NCBI GenBank assembly: GCA_030154085.1
Contig: JASKKR010000012.1
Coordinates: forward strand, 1-51,853
Source: Candidatus Cloacimonadota bacterium
GTDB lineage: Bacteria; Cloacimonadota; Cloacimonadia; Cloacimonadales; Cloacimonadaceae
Length of the DNA: 51,853 nt
Direction: 5' to 3'
Below, piece by piece: positions 31,777 to 40,396 of this stretch. Each line of letters starts with the position of its first letter. Position 1 is the stretch's first letter. Made by a program: the position numbers and the translations under genes. The notes below the pieces were generated by a model that saw nothing but the letters and a program-made list of their open reading frames with translations, was not told where the DNA came from and did not search any database.

Positions 31777-31853
31777 TGGCGTCCCTGAGGCGATTCGAAC
31801 GCCTGACCTTCACCTTCGGAGGGTGCCACTCTATCCAGCTGAGCTACAGGGAC
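31777..31853 (-). tRNA. tRNA-Arg (anticodon CCG)
   Basis: A 77-nt cloverleaf read on the minus strand. The acceptor stem GTCCCTG pairs with CAGGGAC, D-arm is GCTC...GAGT, anticodon loop CTCCGAA gives CCG (reads CGG, Arg), T-arm AGGCG TTCGAAT CGCCT. Discriminator G73 and encoded CCA follow. The anticodon stem has a G27-A43 mismatch. Confidence 0.95.
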
Positions 31854-31866
31854 GCAATCTGTGTTC

Positions 31867-31895
31867 ATAGATTTTCCATGATGGTAATCTGTCAA
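31867..31895 (-). promoter_or_regulatory. Putative promoter for tRNA-Arg (and ABC-F)
   Basis: TTGACA (31895-31890) is followed after 17 bp by ATCTAT (31872-31867), placing transcription start near 31860, a few bases before the tRNA. The TTGACA contains the thyX stop codon TGA. The -35 is good; the -10 is weak. Confidence 0.4.
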
Positions 31896-33310
31896 TAGAT
31901 TTGCTTGAATTCGCTTTTGCCACAGAGCAAACGAGCAGCATTTGGAGCTAGATTTGTAACGGTGTTGCAAATATCTTTTGAGAGCTCGCGGATCTCCCAT
32001 TGAGCATGGCTATCGCTGCGAAGACGTACAAAATGATATATTTCCCTGAGGTTCATTTTAGCGTATATTCTACAAAGATTTGCATTTAACTTTAGATAAC
32101 CACGAATGTGGCTGATCTTGTTAGGAATGGCATCCGATAGGCAATCAATATCATGTTGAAGTCCTTTCCAGATGTCAGCCCTATTGATCTCCTCTATCGC
32201 AGAAGGGATGTTCATATAATTTGACTCTCCACCTTTTTTGAGGAGAGTACACATTCTATGTCGTTTAAATTGTGCCCAGCAAGATTCACTCATGATCAAC
32301 TCAAATTCAAATTCTGCTAATTCAAAAGCGCGAGGGCATTTGTCCCAAACTTTCATTCCTCTAAAGATCTGTTGCCAGAGCTGTTCTTTGGCGATTTTTT
32401 GTAAACGTGAGACGGCCTCAAGATTACTGTCCCAAGCCAGTTCACCTTGGCTGTAGATAATTCCTGCAAGGATCTTATCATCAGCGTTTTTGGTGTATGA
32501 GATAAGGTGGACTTTAGTCTGTAGGTCAAGTTCAGCCACCCAAGGAAAATCTTGTTGCAAGAAGCTACTAAGACCAACAGTTTGGATGTCTATTTTACCA
32601 GTGAATTCATCCTTTTCTGTATATTTTACTAAGGATGGAGCTATTGGTTTGACGGCATGTATGATTTTCTTTTTGATTTCCTGAGCTTCAGATATTGGGC
32701 TTTTACTCAAGCGCTGCAGGAGGTTTTCTAAATTGCGAGCATTCATGGTCATACCCATTTGCGTTTTTGTGGCAAGAGGTAAGATATAGCGTGCATCTTC
32801 CTTAGCACGAGATTCTCTATCACGGGTTTTGAGTTCAGGAAATTCAGTTGCATACTTTTGGCTTAAGACTGATACGCATTGGGAATATTCATCAAATAGA
32901 GCTTGTACTAGCTCATTGTAAGCTTTTTTAAGTTTTGCTCGGTTTTTTAATTCTGATGGCACTACCCAGCTTTGCTTGAAGGTTACATACCTTTGAGATT
33001 TTTCAGTAAAAGAAGCAAGTCGGCTGCGTTGGATTTGCTCAGTGATTAGTCTTGAAACATCAATGATATCAAAATTGAATACAGCATGCTCTGCAACAGA
33101 AGCATGTCCCATATCAAAGATAATCTTTTGGTTTGTTTCCCGGGCTTTTGCAACTTCCGTGAGAGCTTCTTGGCGGAGCTGATCAACCCGTTTTTGACTT
33201 CTGCTTATTCTCGCATATGCAGCGGAAATCACTTCAGGAGTTGCACTTTGACTGTCAAGTTTATTTATTAGACTGCTATCTATATTATATCCGGCTAGAA
33301 GGATTTTCAT
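31892..33310 (-). CDS. Two-domain ThyX-like flavin-dependent thymidylate synthase (472 aa)
   Basis: ThyX makes dTMP from dUMP using FAD, NAD(P)H and methylene-tetrahydrofolate. The usual enzyme is 220-250 aa; here two ThyX-like units are joined. Unit 1 (about 1-230) has GHASVAEHAVFNF and the motif at 95-108 RSRLASFTEKSQRY, matching RHRxxSxNExSxRY except Ser for His and Thr for Asn, plus TMNARNLENLLQRL. Unit 2 (about 255-472) has PRAFELAEFEFEL, RHRM at about 350-353 (His kept) but loses the SxNExSxR part, and LREIYHFVRLRSDSHAQWEI. Each half thus keeps what the other lost. It overlaps deoC by 4 bp (ATGA). Whether the protein is catalytically active is uncertain. Confidence 0.85.
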   Translation of the reverse strand: MKILLAGYNIDSSLINKLDSQSATPEVISAAYARISRSQKRVDQLRQEALTEVAKARETNQKIIFDMGHASVAEHAVFNFDIIDVSRLITEQIQRSRLASFTEKSQRYVTFKQSWVVPSELKNRAKLKKAYNELVQALFDEYSQCVSVLSQKYATEFPELKTRDRESRAKEDARYILPLATKTQMGMTMNARNLENLLQRLSKSPISEAQEIKKKIIHAVKPIAPSLVKYTEKDEFTGKIDIQTVGLSSFLQQDFPWVAELDLQTKVHLISYTKNADDKILAGIIYSQGELAWDSNLEAVSRLQKIAKEQLWQQIFRGMKVWDKCPRAFELAEFEFELIMSESCWAQFKRHRMCTLLKKGGESNYMNIPSAIEEINRADIWKGLQHDIDCLSDAIPNKISHIRGYLKLNANLCRIYAKMNLREIYHFVRLRSDSHAQWEIRELSKDICNTVTNLAPNAARLLCGKSEFKQIY

Positions 33311-34095
33311 GATGTTTTGACCGTTAGGAGAGCTTCCACACTGCTAGCTCCAATTCGGCTAGCTCCTGCTTCCAACATGGCTTTAGCGCTCTGAGCATCT
33401 CGGATTCCGCCGCTTGCCTTGACTCCAAATTTGGGACCTACTACTTCCCGCATCACTACTATGTCTTCCACTCTGGCTCCTGCACTGCCAAATCCAGTGG
33501 AAGTTTTCACATACTTAGCTCCAGCTTTCTTTGCAATAAGGCAGGAAAGAATGATTTCATCACGATTTAGATAACAGGTTTCAAGGATTACTTTTAGTAA
33601 TTTCTTGTATTCGATACATTGGATGGCTACAGCCTTTATGGTTTCAATGACCATATCCCAATCCTTGCTTTTGAAAGCGGCGAGGTTTTGGACCATATCT
33701 ACTTCATCTACTCCGGCTTCCAAGACTGCTCTGGCTTCTTTCTTGACGGCTAATCTGCTTCCCGCACCTAGAGGAAAATTGACTACAGTGCAGCTTTTTA
33801 TACTTTCATCAAGCTCATTTTTGATCTGAGGGATATAGTATGAATTGATGCATACGGAAGCAGTTTGATATTTGTTTGCTGTATGACACAAAGCGCTGAC
33901 ATCAGAATGGGCTGCTTCTGCTTTGAGCAAAGTGGCATCTATATGTGCTGCGATGCCCTTGGCTTCATCAAAGAGTTCGTCATTTTCATCAGCACGGCAT
34001 TTTGCGCAGTGCAGACATATGGTGTGTCCACCTCCACAACGGGCAAGATCTTCACCTCCAAAAAAATCACGGGCGATTATTTCGATATCTTTCAT
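33307..34095 (-). CDS. deoC: Deoxyribose-phosphate aldolase with N-terminal Cys cluster (262 aa)
   Basis: Splits 2-deoxyribose-5-phosphate to acetaldehyde and glyceraldehyde-3-phosphate in deoxynucleoside salvage. Visible features are IDATLL near residue 53, Asp in EVDMVQN, the Schiff-base lysine in LKVILETCYL, and the second lysine in VKTSTGFG, followed by KASGGIR. The core is typical, but the first 50 residues are an extension with cysteines at 20, 27, 30 and 33 (CGGGHTICLHCAKC), spacing that could bind metal. The start is ATG 34095, with AAGGA 8 nt upstream; an in-frame start at 34167 would lie inside rlmN. It follows rlmN after 4 nt and overlaps thyX. Confidence 0.93.
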   Translation of the reverse strand: MKDIEIIARDFFGGEDLARCGGGHTICLHCAKCRADENDELFDEAKGIAAHIDATLLKAEAAHSDVSALCHTANKYQTASVCINSYYIPQIKNELDESIKSCTVVNFPLGAGSRLAVKKEARAVLEAGVDEVDMVQNLAAFKSKDWDMVIETIKAVAIQCIEYKKLLKVILETCYLNRDEIILSCLIAKKAGAKYVKTSTGFGSAGARVEDIVVMREVVGPKFGVKASGGIRDAQSAKAMLEAGASRIGASSVEALLTVKTS

Positions 34096-34099
34096 AACT

Positions 34100-35152
34100 T
34101 CAATCCTTAAGAGTATTTGTTTTATTGAGTGACTGGTGAGATGTCGAAAGCTGCCCACAAGCTCCACATACTTCGGCTCCTCGGCTTCGTCTGAGGGTTA
34201 TTGCTTGATTAATGGATTGGGCAGTCTTCAAAAAACTCTCAATTTCAACCTCGGTAGGGCTGCGATAGGGAAGAGTTGGCACTTCATTGTAGGGGATAAA
34301 ATTTAACTTACATGAAAGATCCCCTACAAATCGTTTCAGAGCTTTGATATCCAAAGGGTCCATATTGATCTCAGGGATAAGGATGTATTCGAAGGTTACC
34401 CTAAAACTACTTTTTCTTAAGTAATATAAGATTGCTTGTTTAAGCTGGGATAAGGTATATTTTTGGTTGATTGGCATCAAGAGATTTCGTTTTTCATCAA
34501 TCGCAGAATTGAGTGAGACAGCTAACTTGGCTTTTATTCCGCTATCAGCTAGGCTAATGATGCCAGAGGGAACGCCACATGTAGAAATTGTTGTTCGTCG
34601 TGGACTAAAGCTCAGGGTTTCTTCATCTTGGATTATTTGGAGGCTTTGGATGAGATTGGCGAGATTGTCCATTGGCTCTCCCATCCCCATAAAGACCAAG
34701 TTTGTAAGGCGCGCGGGTGCAACAATCTGAGCAGCGAGCAAGATCTGTCCTATAATCTCATGAACATTAAGATTCCTTTCGAGACCCATCTTCCCGGTGG
34801 CACAAAAGATGCAGGCTCTGGCGCATCCTACTTGAGATGAAATACAAAGGGTCTGCTTTTTCCCATCAGGGATTAAAACCATTTCGATGATTGATCCATC
34901 TGCCAACCCCAGCACATACTTTGTAGTTTGATCTTTTGCCGTGCGGGTAGTAATGATCTTGGGCAGGGCAAAATCAAAGCGTCCTCTGAGATAGTCCTTT
35001 AAATCATTTGGTAGGTCAGTCATTTGATCGGGATCAAAGACAAACTTCTCATATAACCATTTCATCAGTTGGCGATAACGGTAACCGGGAAAAGTTTTAG
35101 CAAGATCCTTTTTGATCTCTTCTGGTCTTTTCGAGAAGATACTGTCTAGCAT
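34100..35152 (-). CDS. rlmN: RlmN, rRNA/tRNA adenine C2-methyltransferase (350 aa)
   Basis: A radical SAM enzyme that methylates A2503 of 23S rRNA and A37 of some tRNAs. Visible features are the N-terminal helical domain, the radical SAM motif CARACIFC (Cys110, 114, 117), the GMGEPM segment, TISTCGVPSGI, AVSLNSA, and the C-terminal GAEVCGACGQL that carries the mechanistic methyl-shuttle cysteine. The absence of Cfr-type features points to RlmN. The ATG at 35152 overlaps the end of ricT by 7 bp, so expression is linked. Confidence 0.96.
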   Translation of the reverse strand: MLDSIFSKRPEEIKKDLAKTFPGYRYRQLMKWLYEKFVFDPDQMTDLPNDLKDYLRGRFDFALPKIITTRTAKDQTTKYVLGLADGSIIEMVLIPDGKKQTLCISSQVGCARACIFCATGKMGLERNLNVHEIIGQILLAAQIVAPARLTNLVFMGMGEPMDNLANLIQSLQIIQDEETLSFSPRRTTISTCGVPSGIISLADSGIKAKLAVSLNSAIDEKRNLLMPINQKYTLSQLKQAILYYLRKSSFRVTFEYILIPEINMDPLDIKALKRFVGDLSCKLNFIPYNEVPTLPYRSPTEVEIESFLKTAQSINQAITLRRSRGAEVCGACGQLSTSHQSLNKTNTLKD

Positions 35153-35985
35153 TGTTCCAGATCAGGGATACTGATTACCTCGAGCTTAGCAAATTGATCA
35201 AGACTCATCTCTACTATAGAGCGATCGTCATGGGCAAGATAAATTTTCTGTGCCAAGACATCAATCCGAAAGACCATTGCTTTTTGATCATTGTGAAGAA
35301 CGCACGTTCCGATCAAGGGGTAATCCTTTCCAGCTTCGACATAAAAATCTTCTTCAAAATTGAGGCAGCAGAGCAATCTCCCGCATGGACCTGAAATCTT
35401 GGAGAGGTTCCCGGCAAGGTTCTGATCTTTTGCCATTCTTATGGTCACTTGATTAAACTTCTTTATGAAACTGCTGCAGCAATATTGATTTCCACACATA
35501 CCGAAGCCACCAAGCCTTTTAGCTTCGTCGCGTCCCGTGGTCTGATGAAGTTCGATCCTAGTTTTGAAGATGGTTGCGAGTTCACGGACAAAAGTTCGGA
35601 AGTCAATCCTACCTTCGGCTGTGAAGAAGAAAGTTAACTTGTTCCCATCAAATTGATAAACGGTTTCGATCAGTTTCATGACAAATGGGTAGCGACTCAA
35701 AACATCGTTAAAGGTTTTGCTGGCTTTTTCTTCTTCGGTTCCAATGTTGCGAAGTTTATCGAGGTCAGTTTCATTTGCCAAACGACGGATTTTATATTCT
35801 TTGAGAGGTATATCATTGTGGTCTGTTTGTTCGCGAGTGACAGCCATGTGCACGATCTGAGCAATGTCTTCACCTCGTTCTACTTCCACTATGATGAGGT
35901 CCTCAGGTTGGATCGGAAGATTATCTGGGTTTTTATAATATCCCATCCTTCCGGTTCGAAATTCAACTTCTATATATTCTTGCAT
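35146..35985 (-). CDS. RicT/PSP1-domain protein (279 aa)
   Basis: PSP1 family proteins (YaaT/RicT in Bacillus) form a complex that affects mRNA processing by RNase Y and cell development; the family binds iron-sulfur clusters. The conserved core is visible: RIDFRTFVRELATIFKTRIE near 125, then GRDEAKRLGGFGMCGNQYCC and SGPCGRLLCCLNFE with six cysteines in three pairs. The N-terminal part has the PSP1 GRMGYY and EVERGEDIAQIV segments. No ricA or ricF partner is in the window. It is adjacent (0 nt) to the GlmU-like gene upstream. Confidence 0.9.
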   Translation of the reverse strand: MQEYIEVEFRTGRMGYYKNPDNLPIQPEDLIIVEVERGEDIAQIVHMAVTREQTDHNDIPLKEYKIRRLANETDLDKLRNIGTEEEKASKTFNDVLSRYPFVMKLIETVYQFDGNKLTFFFTAEGRIDFRTFVRELATIFKTRIELHQTTGRDEAKRLGGFGMCGNQYCCSSFIKKFNQVTIRMAKDQNLAGNLSKISGPCGRLLCCLNFEEDFYVEAGKDYPLIGTCVLHNDQKAMVFRIDVLAQKIYLAHDDRSIVEMSLDQFAKLEVISIPDLEQC

Positions 35986-37176
35986 TTATTCTCCAGTGAT
36001 TGTTTTTAATAGCTTCTTCTCCGTTTCAGAAAAGGTAAGTCCTCTGCGATTTTTAACGAGTTCTACTGTCTGGCAAAATTCATTGAAGCGATATTTTGTC
36101 AAGTGTTCAGCTTCTCCCCAAGAAAAATCTGGGATAAATCCACAAAAGAGCTTGCTGCCAAAGATATTCGACCCTGTCCCTACTACCAATCCCGTATTTA
36201 GGCTCACATTAATGCCTGTCTTTGTGTGATCGCCCAAAACGCAGCCCATGAATTGGCTCCCACAATCAACAAAGGTATTCTTTGCATAATCATAAGTACG
36301 CACATTTTTGTAAGTGTTTTTTAGATCACTGTTGTTTGTATCAGCACCTATATTTACCCATTCACCAACATAAGAGTGCCCTAAGAATCCATCATGTTGC
36401 TTATTAGAATAAGCTTGGATTATGCTACCTTCGATCTCTCCACCTACTTTGCACACTGGTCCTATGCTGGTTCCTCCGTAGATTTTTGCTCCGATCTTTA
36501 CAAGAGATTTCTTTCCTATATAGGTAGGTCCCAAGATCACTGTATTTGCCATGATTCTGACTCCAGAGTCGATTACGATTGGTCCATCTGAAGCATCCAG
36601 AACAACGTTTGGAGAGATCCTAACATCCTCCGCTATCCAGACATTATAGGGATTTAGAACGCTCACCCCAGTCTCAGTTTCAAAGAAATTATCCTCTTCA
36701 TAGAAGATCTGATCAAAGTCCCAAGAGATGAGTCGCGGATTGTCATGGATTATATCACTGAAGTTTTGATATAAGGGAATGTGGCATTGCTTTACTTCAA
36801 GTCGATGTTTGCCGTTGAGACAGCTATCAAGATCAGCATGACTTCTGATTGCAACAAAGTCATCGCGCTGCATCAAAGATTGATCTCTTTCCAAATTTTT
36901 TATCAGTTTTATAGTTTCATTATCAACTTTTATACGCGAGTTTAGATATAGTTTATCGCCTTCTGGGCATTGATTGATCTGCCATTCTGGATGGCGCTCT
37001 TGGTATAATGGCATGAGACGAGGGTCAATGTGCACAATAGTATCCTCTGCTCCAAAGGCATATTCAAGACGTTGTCTAAGCTTCAATATTCCTACTCTCA
37101 GATCGCCAATACTGCGAGTTTGAGAAATGGGGTAGAATGACTTGTTATGTGTATCATCAAAGATCACTATATGCAT
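35986..37176 (-). CDS. GlmU-like nucleotidyltransferase/acyltransferase family protein (396 aa)
   Basis: A left-handed beta-helix protein related to GlmU, of the Bacteroidetes-type family annotated as UDP-N-acetylglucosamine diphosphorylase/glucosamine-1-phosphate N-acetyltransferase. The N-terminal half (MHIVIFDDTHNKSFYPISQ; TRSIGDLRVGILKLRQRL) is a nucleotidyltransferase-like fold, and from about residue 180 there are hexapeptide repeats with IMANTVILGPTYIG, CKVGGEIEGS and GDHTKTGINVSLNTGLVVG. The family is thought to replace GlmU in peptidoglycan or lipopolysaccharide sugar supply, but biochemical proof is thin. Overlaps the glycosyltransferase gene upstream by 20 bp. Confidence 0.85.
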   Translation of the reverse strand: MHIVIFDDTHNKSFYPISQTRSIGDLRVGILKLRQRLEYAFGAEDTIVHIDPRLMPLYQERHPEWQINQCPEGDKLYLNSRIKVDNETIKLIKNLERDQSLMQRDDFVAIRSHADLDSCLNGKHRLEVKQCHIPLYQNFSDIIHDNPRLISWDFDQIFYEEDNFFETETGVSVLNPYNVWIAEDVRISPNVVLDASDGPIVIDSGVRIMANTVILGPTYIGKKSLVKIGAKIYGGTSIGPVCKVGGEIEGSIIQAYSNKQHDGFLGHSYVGEWVNIGADTNNSDLKNTYKNVRTYDYAKNTFVDCGSQFMGCVLGDHTKTGINVSLNTGLVVGTGSNIFGSKLFCGFIPDFSWGEAEHLTKYRFNEFCQTVELVKNRRGLTFSETEKKLLKTITGE

Positions 37177-38326
37177 TTTTTACTCCTTTAGGAGGGCGTT
37201 TACCGTGCCATACGAAAAAGCCCAATTGACCCATAATCATCGTAAAGACAAGCATGAAAGTTTGAATTATAAGCCAAATAGGATAAAAACGGAGCATACG
37301 ATTGCTGACCTCAAAATGTTTGTGAGAATATGAGATCATGACCAGCTCAATTAATATTCTATAGGCGAAAATTATTAATCCAAGTTTGAGATTAAAAAAC
37401 ATCAATATTATGCTGCCCCAATAAAGGCAGGCCATGGAAAAAAGAATGAAGAAGAACTCAGGATTTAATCGAAGCTGATGTTTCATGTTTGATGCCCAAC
37501 GGCTGCGTTGATTGATAAACTGCTTCCAGCTTTTTATGGGATAAGTGTAAGCAAAAGATGCTGGAGAAAAGTTGAAGATAATCTTGTGTCCTTTTCTGCG
37601 CATGAGTTGCAGGAGATTCACGTCATCCCCCGAGATAAAGTGCATGATCTTGGAAAAACCACCCACATCCTGCCAAGCGCTCTTTCGATAAGCAAGGTTT
37701 TGCCCAATACAAGCCCAGCTTTTCCCTATTGTATATCCTCCGCCTAAAACCATATAGGTTAGAGCAAAATCAAGATGTTCATATTTCTGAAGGATAGTGG
37801 CTTTGCTCCATTCGGGAATCAAGGTTCGGGAGTAACCAGCTACCATACTAACGTCATCAGCAAAAGCAGCCACCATGCTAGAAATCCATGTGACGGGCAC
37901 GATGCAATCAGCATCAGTAGTGAGGATGATATCTCCGTTTGCCGCTTCGATAGCTCTGCTTAGTGCTAGTTTCTTGGGAGATATGACCTTTCCCCTCCCC
38001 AAGGACTTGATATAGTGAATATTATGCCCTTGGGAAATATAGCTTTGGATGATGGCCTCAGTGTTATCTTCGGAATCGTCATCCCCAAAAACTATTTCAT
38101 AAAGATCTTTGGGGTAATCTTGCGATAAAAGGCAAGTCATAAGCCGTGGTAAATGCTGGGCCTCATTTCTGGCTACTACAACAATAGATACCCGATGCTT
38201 TTTAAAATTTAGTTTGGGACTATAATGTTTCCATCCGAAATAAAAGCGGATAACAAAAGTGATATATGTCAAAGCCCCAGATGCTATGAGAACTAAGAGA
38301 GTATAGTAAATAATTTTATATAGCAC
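37157..38326 (-). CDS. Membrane-anchored family 2 glycosyltransferase (389 aa)
   Basis: A GT2 inverting glycosyltransferase with one N-terminal helix (1-28) and three or four C-terminal helices, like enzymes that extend envelope glycans or glycolipids. Visible catalytic parts are IVVVARNEA near 48, the nucleotide-binding GDDDSEDNT (81-89), the metal-binding DAD at 138-140, the acceptor loop ISGDDVNLL, and QRSRW near 270 typical of processive or ceramide-type GT2. The acceptor cannot be predicted. The gene begins 6 nt below the PBP1a stop and overlaps the GlmU-like gene, suggesting a cell-wall or surface-glycan task. Confidence 0.9.
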   Translation of the reverse strand: MLYKIIYYTLLVLIASGALTYITFVIRFYFGWKHYSPKLNFKKHRVSIVVVARNEAQHLPRLMTCLLSQDYPKDLYEIVFGDDDSEDNTEAIIQSYISQGHNIHYIKSLGRGKVISPKKLALSRAIEAANGDIILTTDADCIVPVTWISSMVAAFADDVSMVAGYSRTLIPEWSKATILQKYEHLDFALTYMVLGGGYTIGKSWACIGQNLAYRKSAWQDVGGFSKIMHFISGDDVNLLQLMRRKGHKIIFNFSPASFAYTYPIKSWKQFINQRSRWASNMKHQLRLNPEFFFILFSMACLYWGSIILMFFNLKLGLIIFAYRILIELVMISYSHKHFEVSNRMLRFYPIWLIIQTFMLVFTMIMGQLGFFVWHGKRPPKGVKNAYSDL

Positions 38327-38332
38327 GGGACT

Positions 38333-40396
38333 CTAAAACTCCAATTCATCGTTATAACCCCAGCGGGTTGGATAAAAGTTAAAATGCAATGTGTCAGCCA
38401 TCACTGGCGGAACATTATCTTCGATAAAAACTTCTTCTATTCCACCGGATTCAGTTTGAAAACCAGTCCTAGGATGTATCATGCGAGTTACAATTTTATC
38501 TGGTCTATCAAAACTGTAGCGTTGATCATCCGCGCGAGGGATTTTCCCACCATTATCCAAGCGGATGCATTCTGTCATGATCTTTCCCCAAATAGGTGCG
38601 CATACTGCACTAGCTGATATATTAGCATTGCTATCAAATCCATTCCAGATGCCCAGGGTAAACATTTTGTTGAAGCCAATAAACCAAGCATCACGATGAT
38701 CGCTGGATGTGCCAGTTTTGCCGGCTACCTGCCAGTAGTAATTGTTTCTGGCAGCGGTTCCAGTACCAGAGGTAGTCACGCTCTGCATCATACTCGTCAT
38801 TATGTATGCAACTTCGGGAGATGTCACTCGGGTCTTACTCGTAATACCACGTTCTAAGATTCGCCCGTTTGTATCTTCTACCCTGGTGATGAATACGGGG
38901 CTCACTCTTGTTCCTTGATTTGGGAACGTAGTGTATGCTGTAATGAGATTCATAGGCACAACTTCATATGCCCCAAGGGCAGCAGCATAGTCAGTGACTC
39001 GGCGCGGAATGCCAAAACGGTAAAAAGCATCCGTCATAGCATCAAAACCAATGTCAATTGCAGCTTTTACAGCCCAAAGGTTATATGAGTGCGCCAAAGC
39101 GGTTCGCATTCTAGAAAAACCGTAGTACTTGTGAGAATAATTTGTAGGGCTCCAGACTTTCCCATTTCCAGCTACCAGGGATATTGGTCCATCGTTGATA
39201 ACTGTTGCAGGAGTATAGCCTTTTTCGACAGCAGCCGTATAGTAAATTGGTTTAATTGCGCTACCTGGTTGACGGCGAGCTTGGGTCATACGGTTGAACT
39301 TGCTATGAGCAAAATTTCTCCCTCCGATCATGGCCCGTACTTGTCCAGTGTCATTATCAATCAACACCAATCCACCTTGTAAGTAGCGGGTATTGATGTT
39401 GTAGGTATTGGGTTCGATGTCTTTTAATTTGTGTGGATAATTATAGCGGTTCTCAATCTCAGTAAGATAGTTGTTGAGCACAGAGTCTGCAAAGACAGTA
39501 AGATCTTGATCGAGTGTTGTATAGATCCGTAGTCCTCCTTCAAATAGGCGATCTGTTCCATATTTACGTTCCAGATAAATTCTGATATGTTCGATAAAAT
39601 AATCTGATGCAGCTTGGCGCATGGAACTGTTCCCGCTTATCAAAGGGGCTGCTAATGCCTGCTCATAGCTTTCCTTATTAATCTTGCCTTCTTCATACAT
39701 TTTTTCCAAAACGAGGTTCCGACGAGCAGTAGTACGTTCTGGATATTTAATGGGATTGAAGTAGTTTGGACGTTGGATCATTCCAACCAAGGTGGCTGAT
39801 TCAGCCAAGTTGAGCTCACTAGCGTGTTTGCCATAATAATGTAGAGCAGCTGCTTCAACTCCCAGGAGCTGTCCACCCCAGAAAATTTTATTAAAATAGA
39901 TTTCCAGGATTTCATCTTTGCTAAATTCTTGTTCGATGCGAAAAGCTAGGATGATCTCTTTCATTTTTCTGGATATTCTCTTATCTAAGGACAGGAACAT
40001 ATTCCTTGCCATTTGTTGGGTTATAGTGCTCGCCCCCTGAGAGAAATCCATACGAAGGATATCTATAGCAAGAGCTCGGATATTGCCCATAATATCAACA
40101 CCAGAATGCCGGTAAAAATTCTTATCCTCAGTGACTATGAGAGCATCTATGAGATGGGGTGGAAGTTCTTTGAGAGATACTAGCTTGCGTTGCTCAAATG
40201 CGAAAAGATGGATCATATTCCCATTGCGATCATAAACCTCTGATCCACTTCGCATAGTAAAATTGCGCAGCTCTTCTGTAGGTGGTAATGTATCGGAGTA
40301 AAACCAGATAGTTCCCAAGACTATTCCGAGCAAAAAGCAAGCTCCAATTGCTATAAAGCCCAGTATCTTGGGCATAATCTTTCTTTTATTTATCAT
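38333..40396 (-). CDS. Penicillin-binding protein 1A-type, bifunctional (687 aa)
   Basis: A class A PBP that polymerises lipid II and cross-links peptidoglycan at the outer face of the inner membrane. An N-terminal anchor helix (9-32) is followed by the GT51 domain with catalytic Glu90 in EDKNFYRHSGVD and GASTITQQMARN (121-132), then the transpeptidase domain with Ser379 in QPGSAIKP, SYN (SxN) and KTGT near 560. All catalytic motifs are present. The ATG at 40396 overlaps the upstream gene by 4 bp and has AAAGG nearby. The C-terminal about 70 residues are an extra polar tail. Confidence 0.95.
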   Translation of the reverse strand: MINKRKIMPKILGFIAIGACFLLGIVLGTIWFYSDTLPPTEELRNFTMRSGSEVYDRNGNMIHLFAFEQRKLVSLKELPPHLIDALIVTEDKNFYRHSGVDIMGNIRALAIDILRMDFSQGASTITQQMARNMFLSLDKRISRKMKEIILAFRIEQEFSKDEILEIYFNKIFWGGQLLGVEAAALHYYGKHASELNLAESATLVGMIQRPNYFNPIKYPERTTARRNLVLEKMYEEGKINKESYEQALAAPLISGNSSMRQAASDYFIEHIRIYLERKYGTDRLFEGGLRIYTTLDQDLTVFADSVLNNYLTEIENRYNYPHKLKDIEPNTYNINTRYLQGGLVLIDNDTGQVRAMIGGRNFAHSKFNRMTQARRQPGSAIKPIYYTAAVEKGYTPATVINDGPISLVAGNGKVWSPTNYSHKYYGFSRMRTALAHSYNLWAVKAAIDIGFDAMTDAFYRFGIPRRVTDYAAALGAYEVVPMNLITAYTTFPNQGTRVSPVFITRVEDTNGRILERGITSKTRVTSPEVAYIMTSMMQSVTTSGTGTAARNNYYWQVAGKTGTSSDHRDAWFIGFNKMFTLGIWNGFDSNANISASAVCAPIWGKIMTECIRLDNGGKIPRADDQRYSFDRPDKIVTRMIHPRTGFQTESGGIEEVFIEDNVPPVMADTLHFNFYPTRWGYNDELEF

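Noticed and set aside
31779-31855. tRNA with a GCGTCCC acceptor stem, C discriminator and no CCA
   Set aside because: Two outer bases also pair, but shifting the stem by two gives GTCCCTG/CAGGGAC, G73, encoded CCA and correct U8-A9, the proper cloverleaf.
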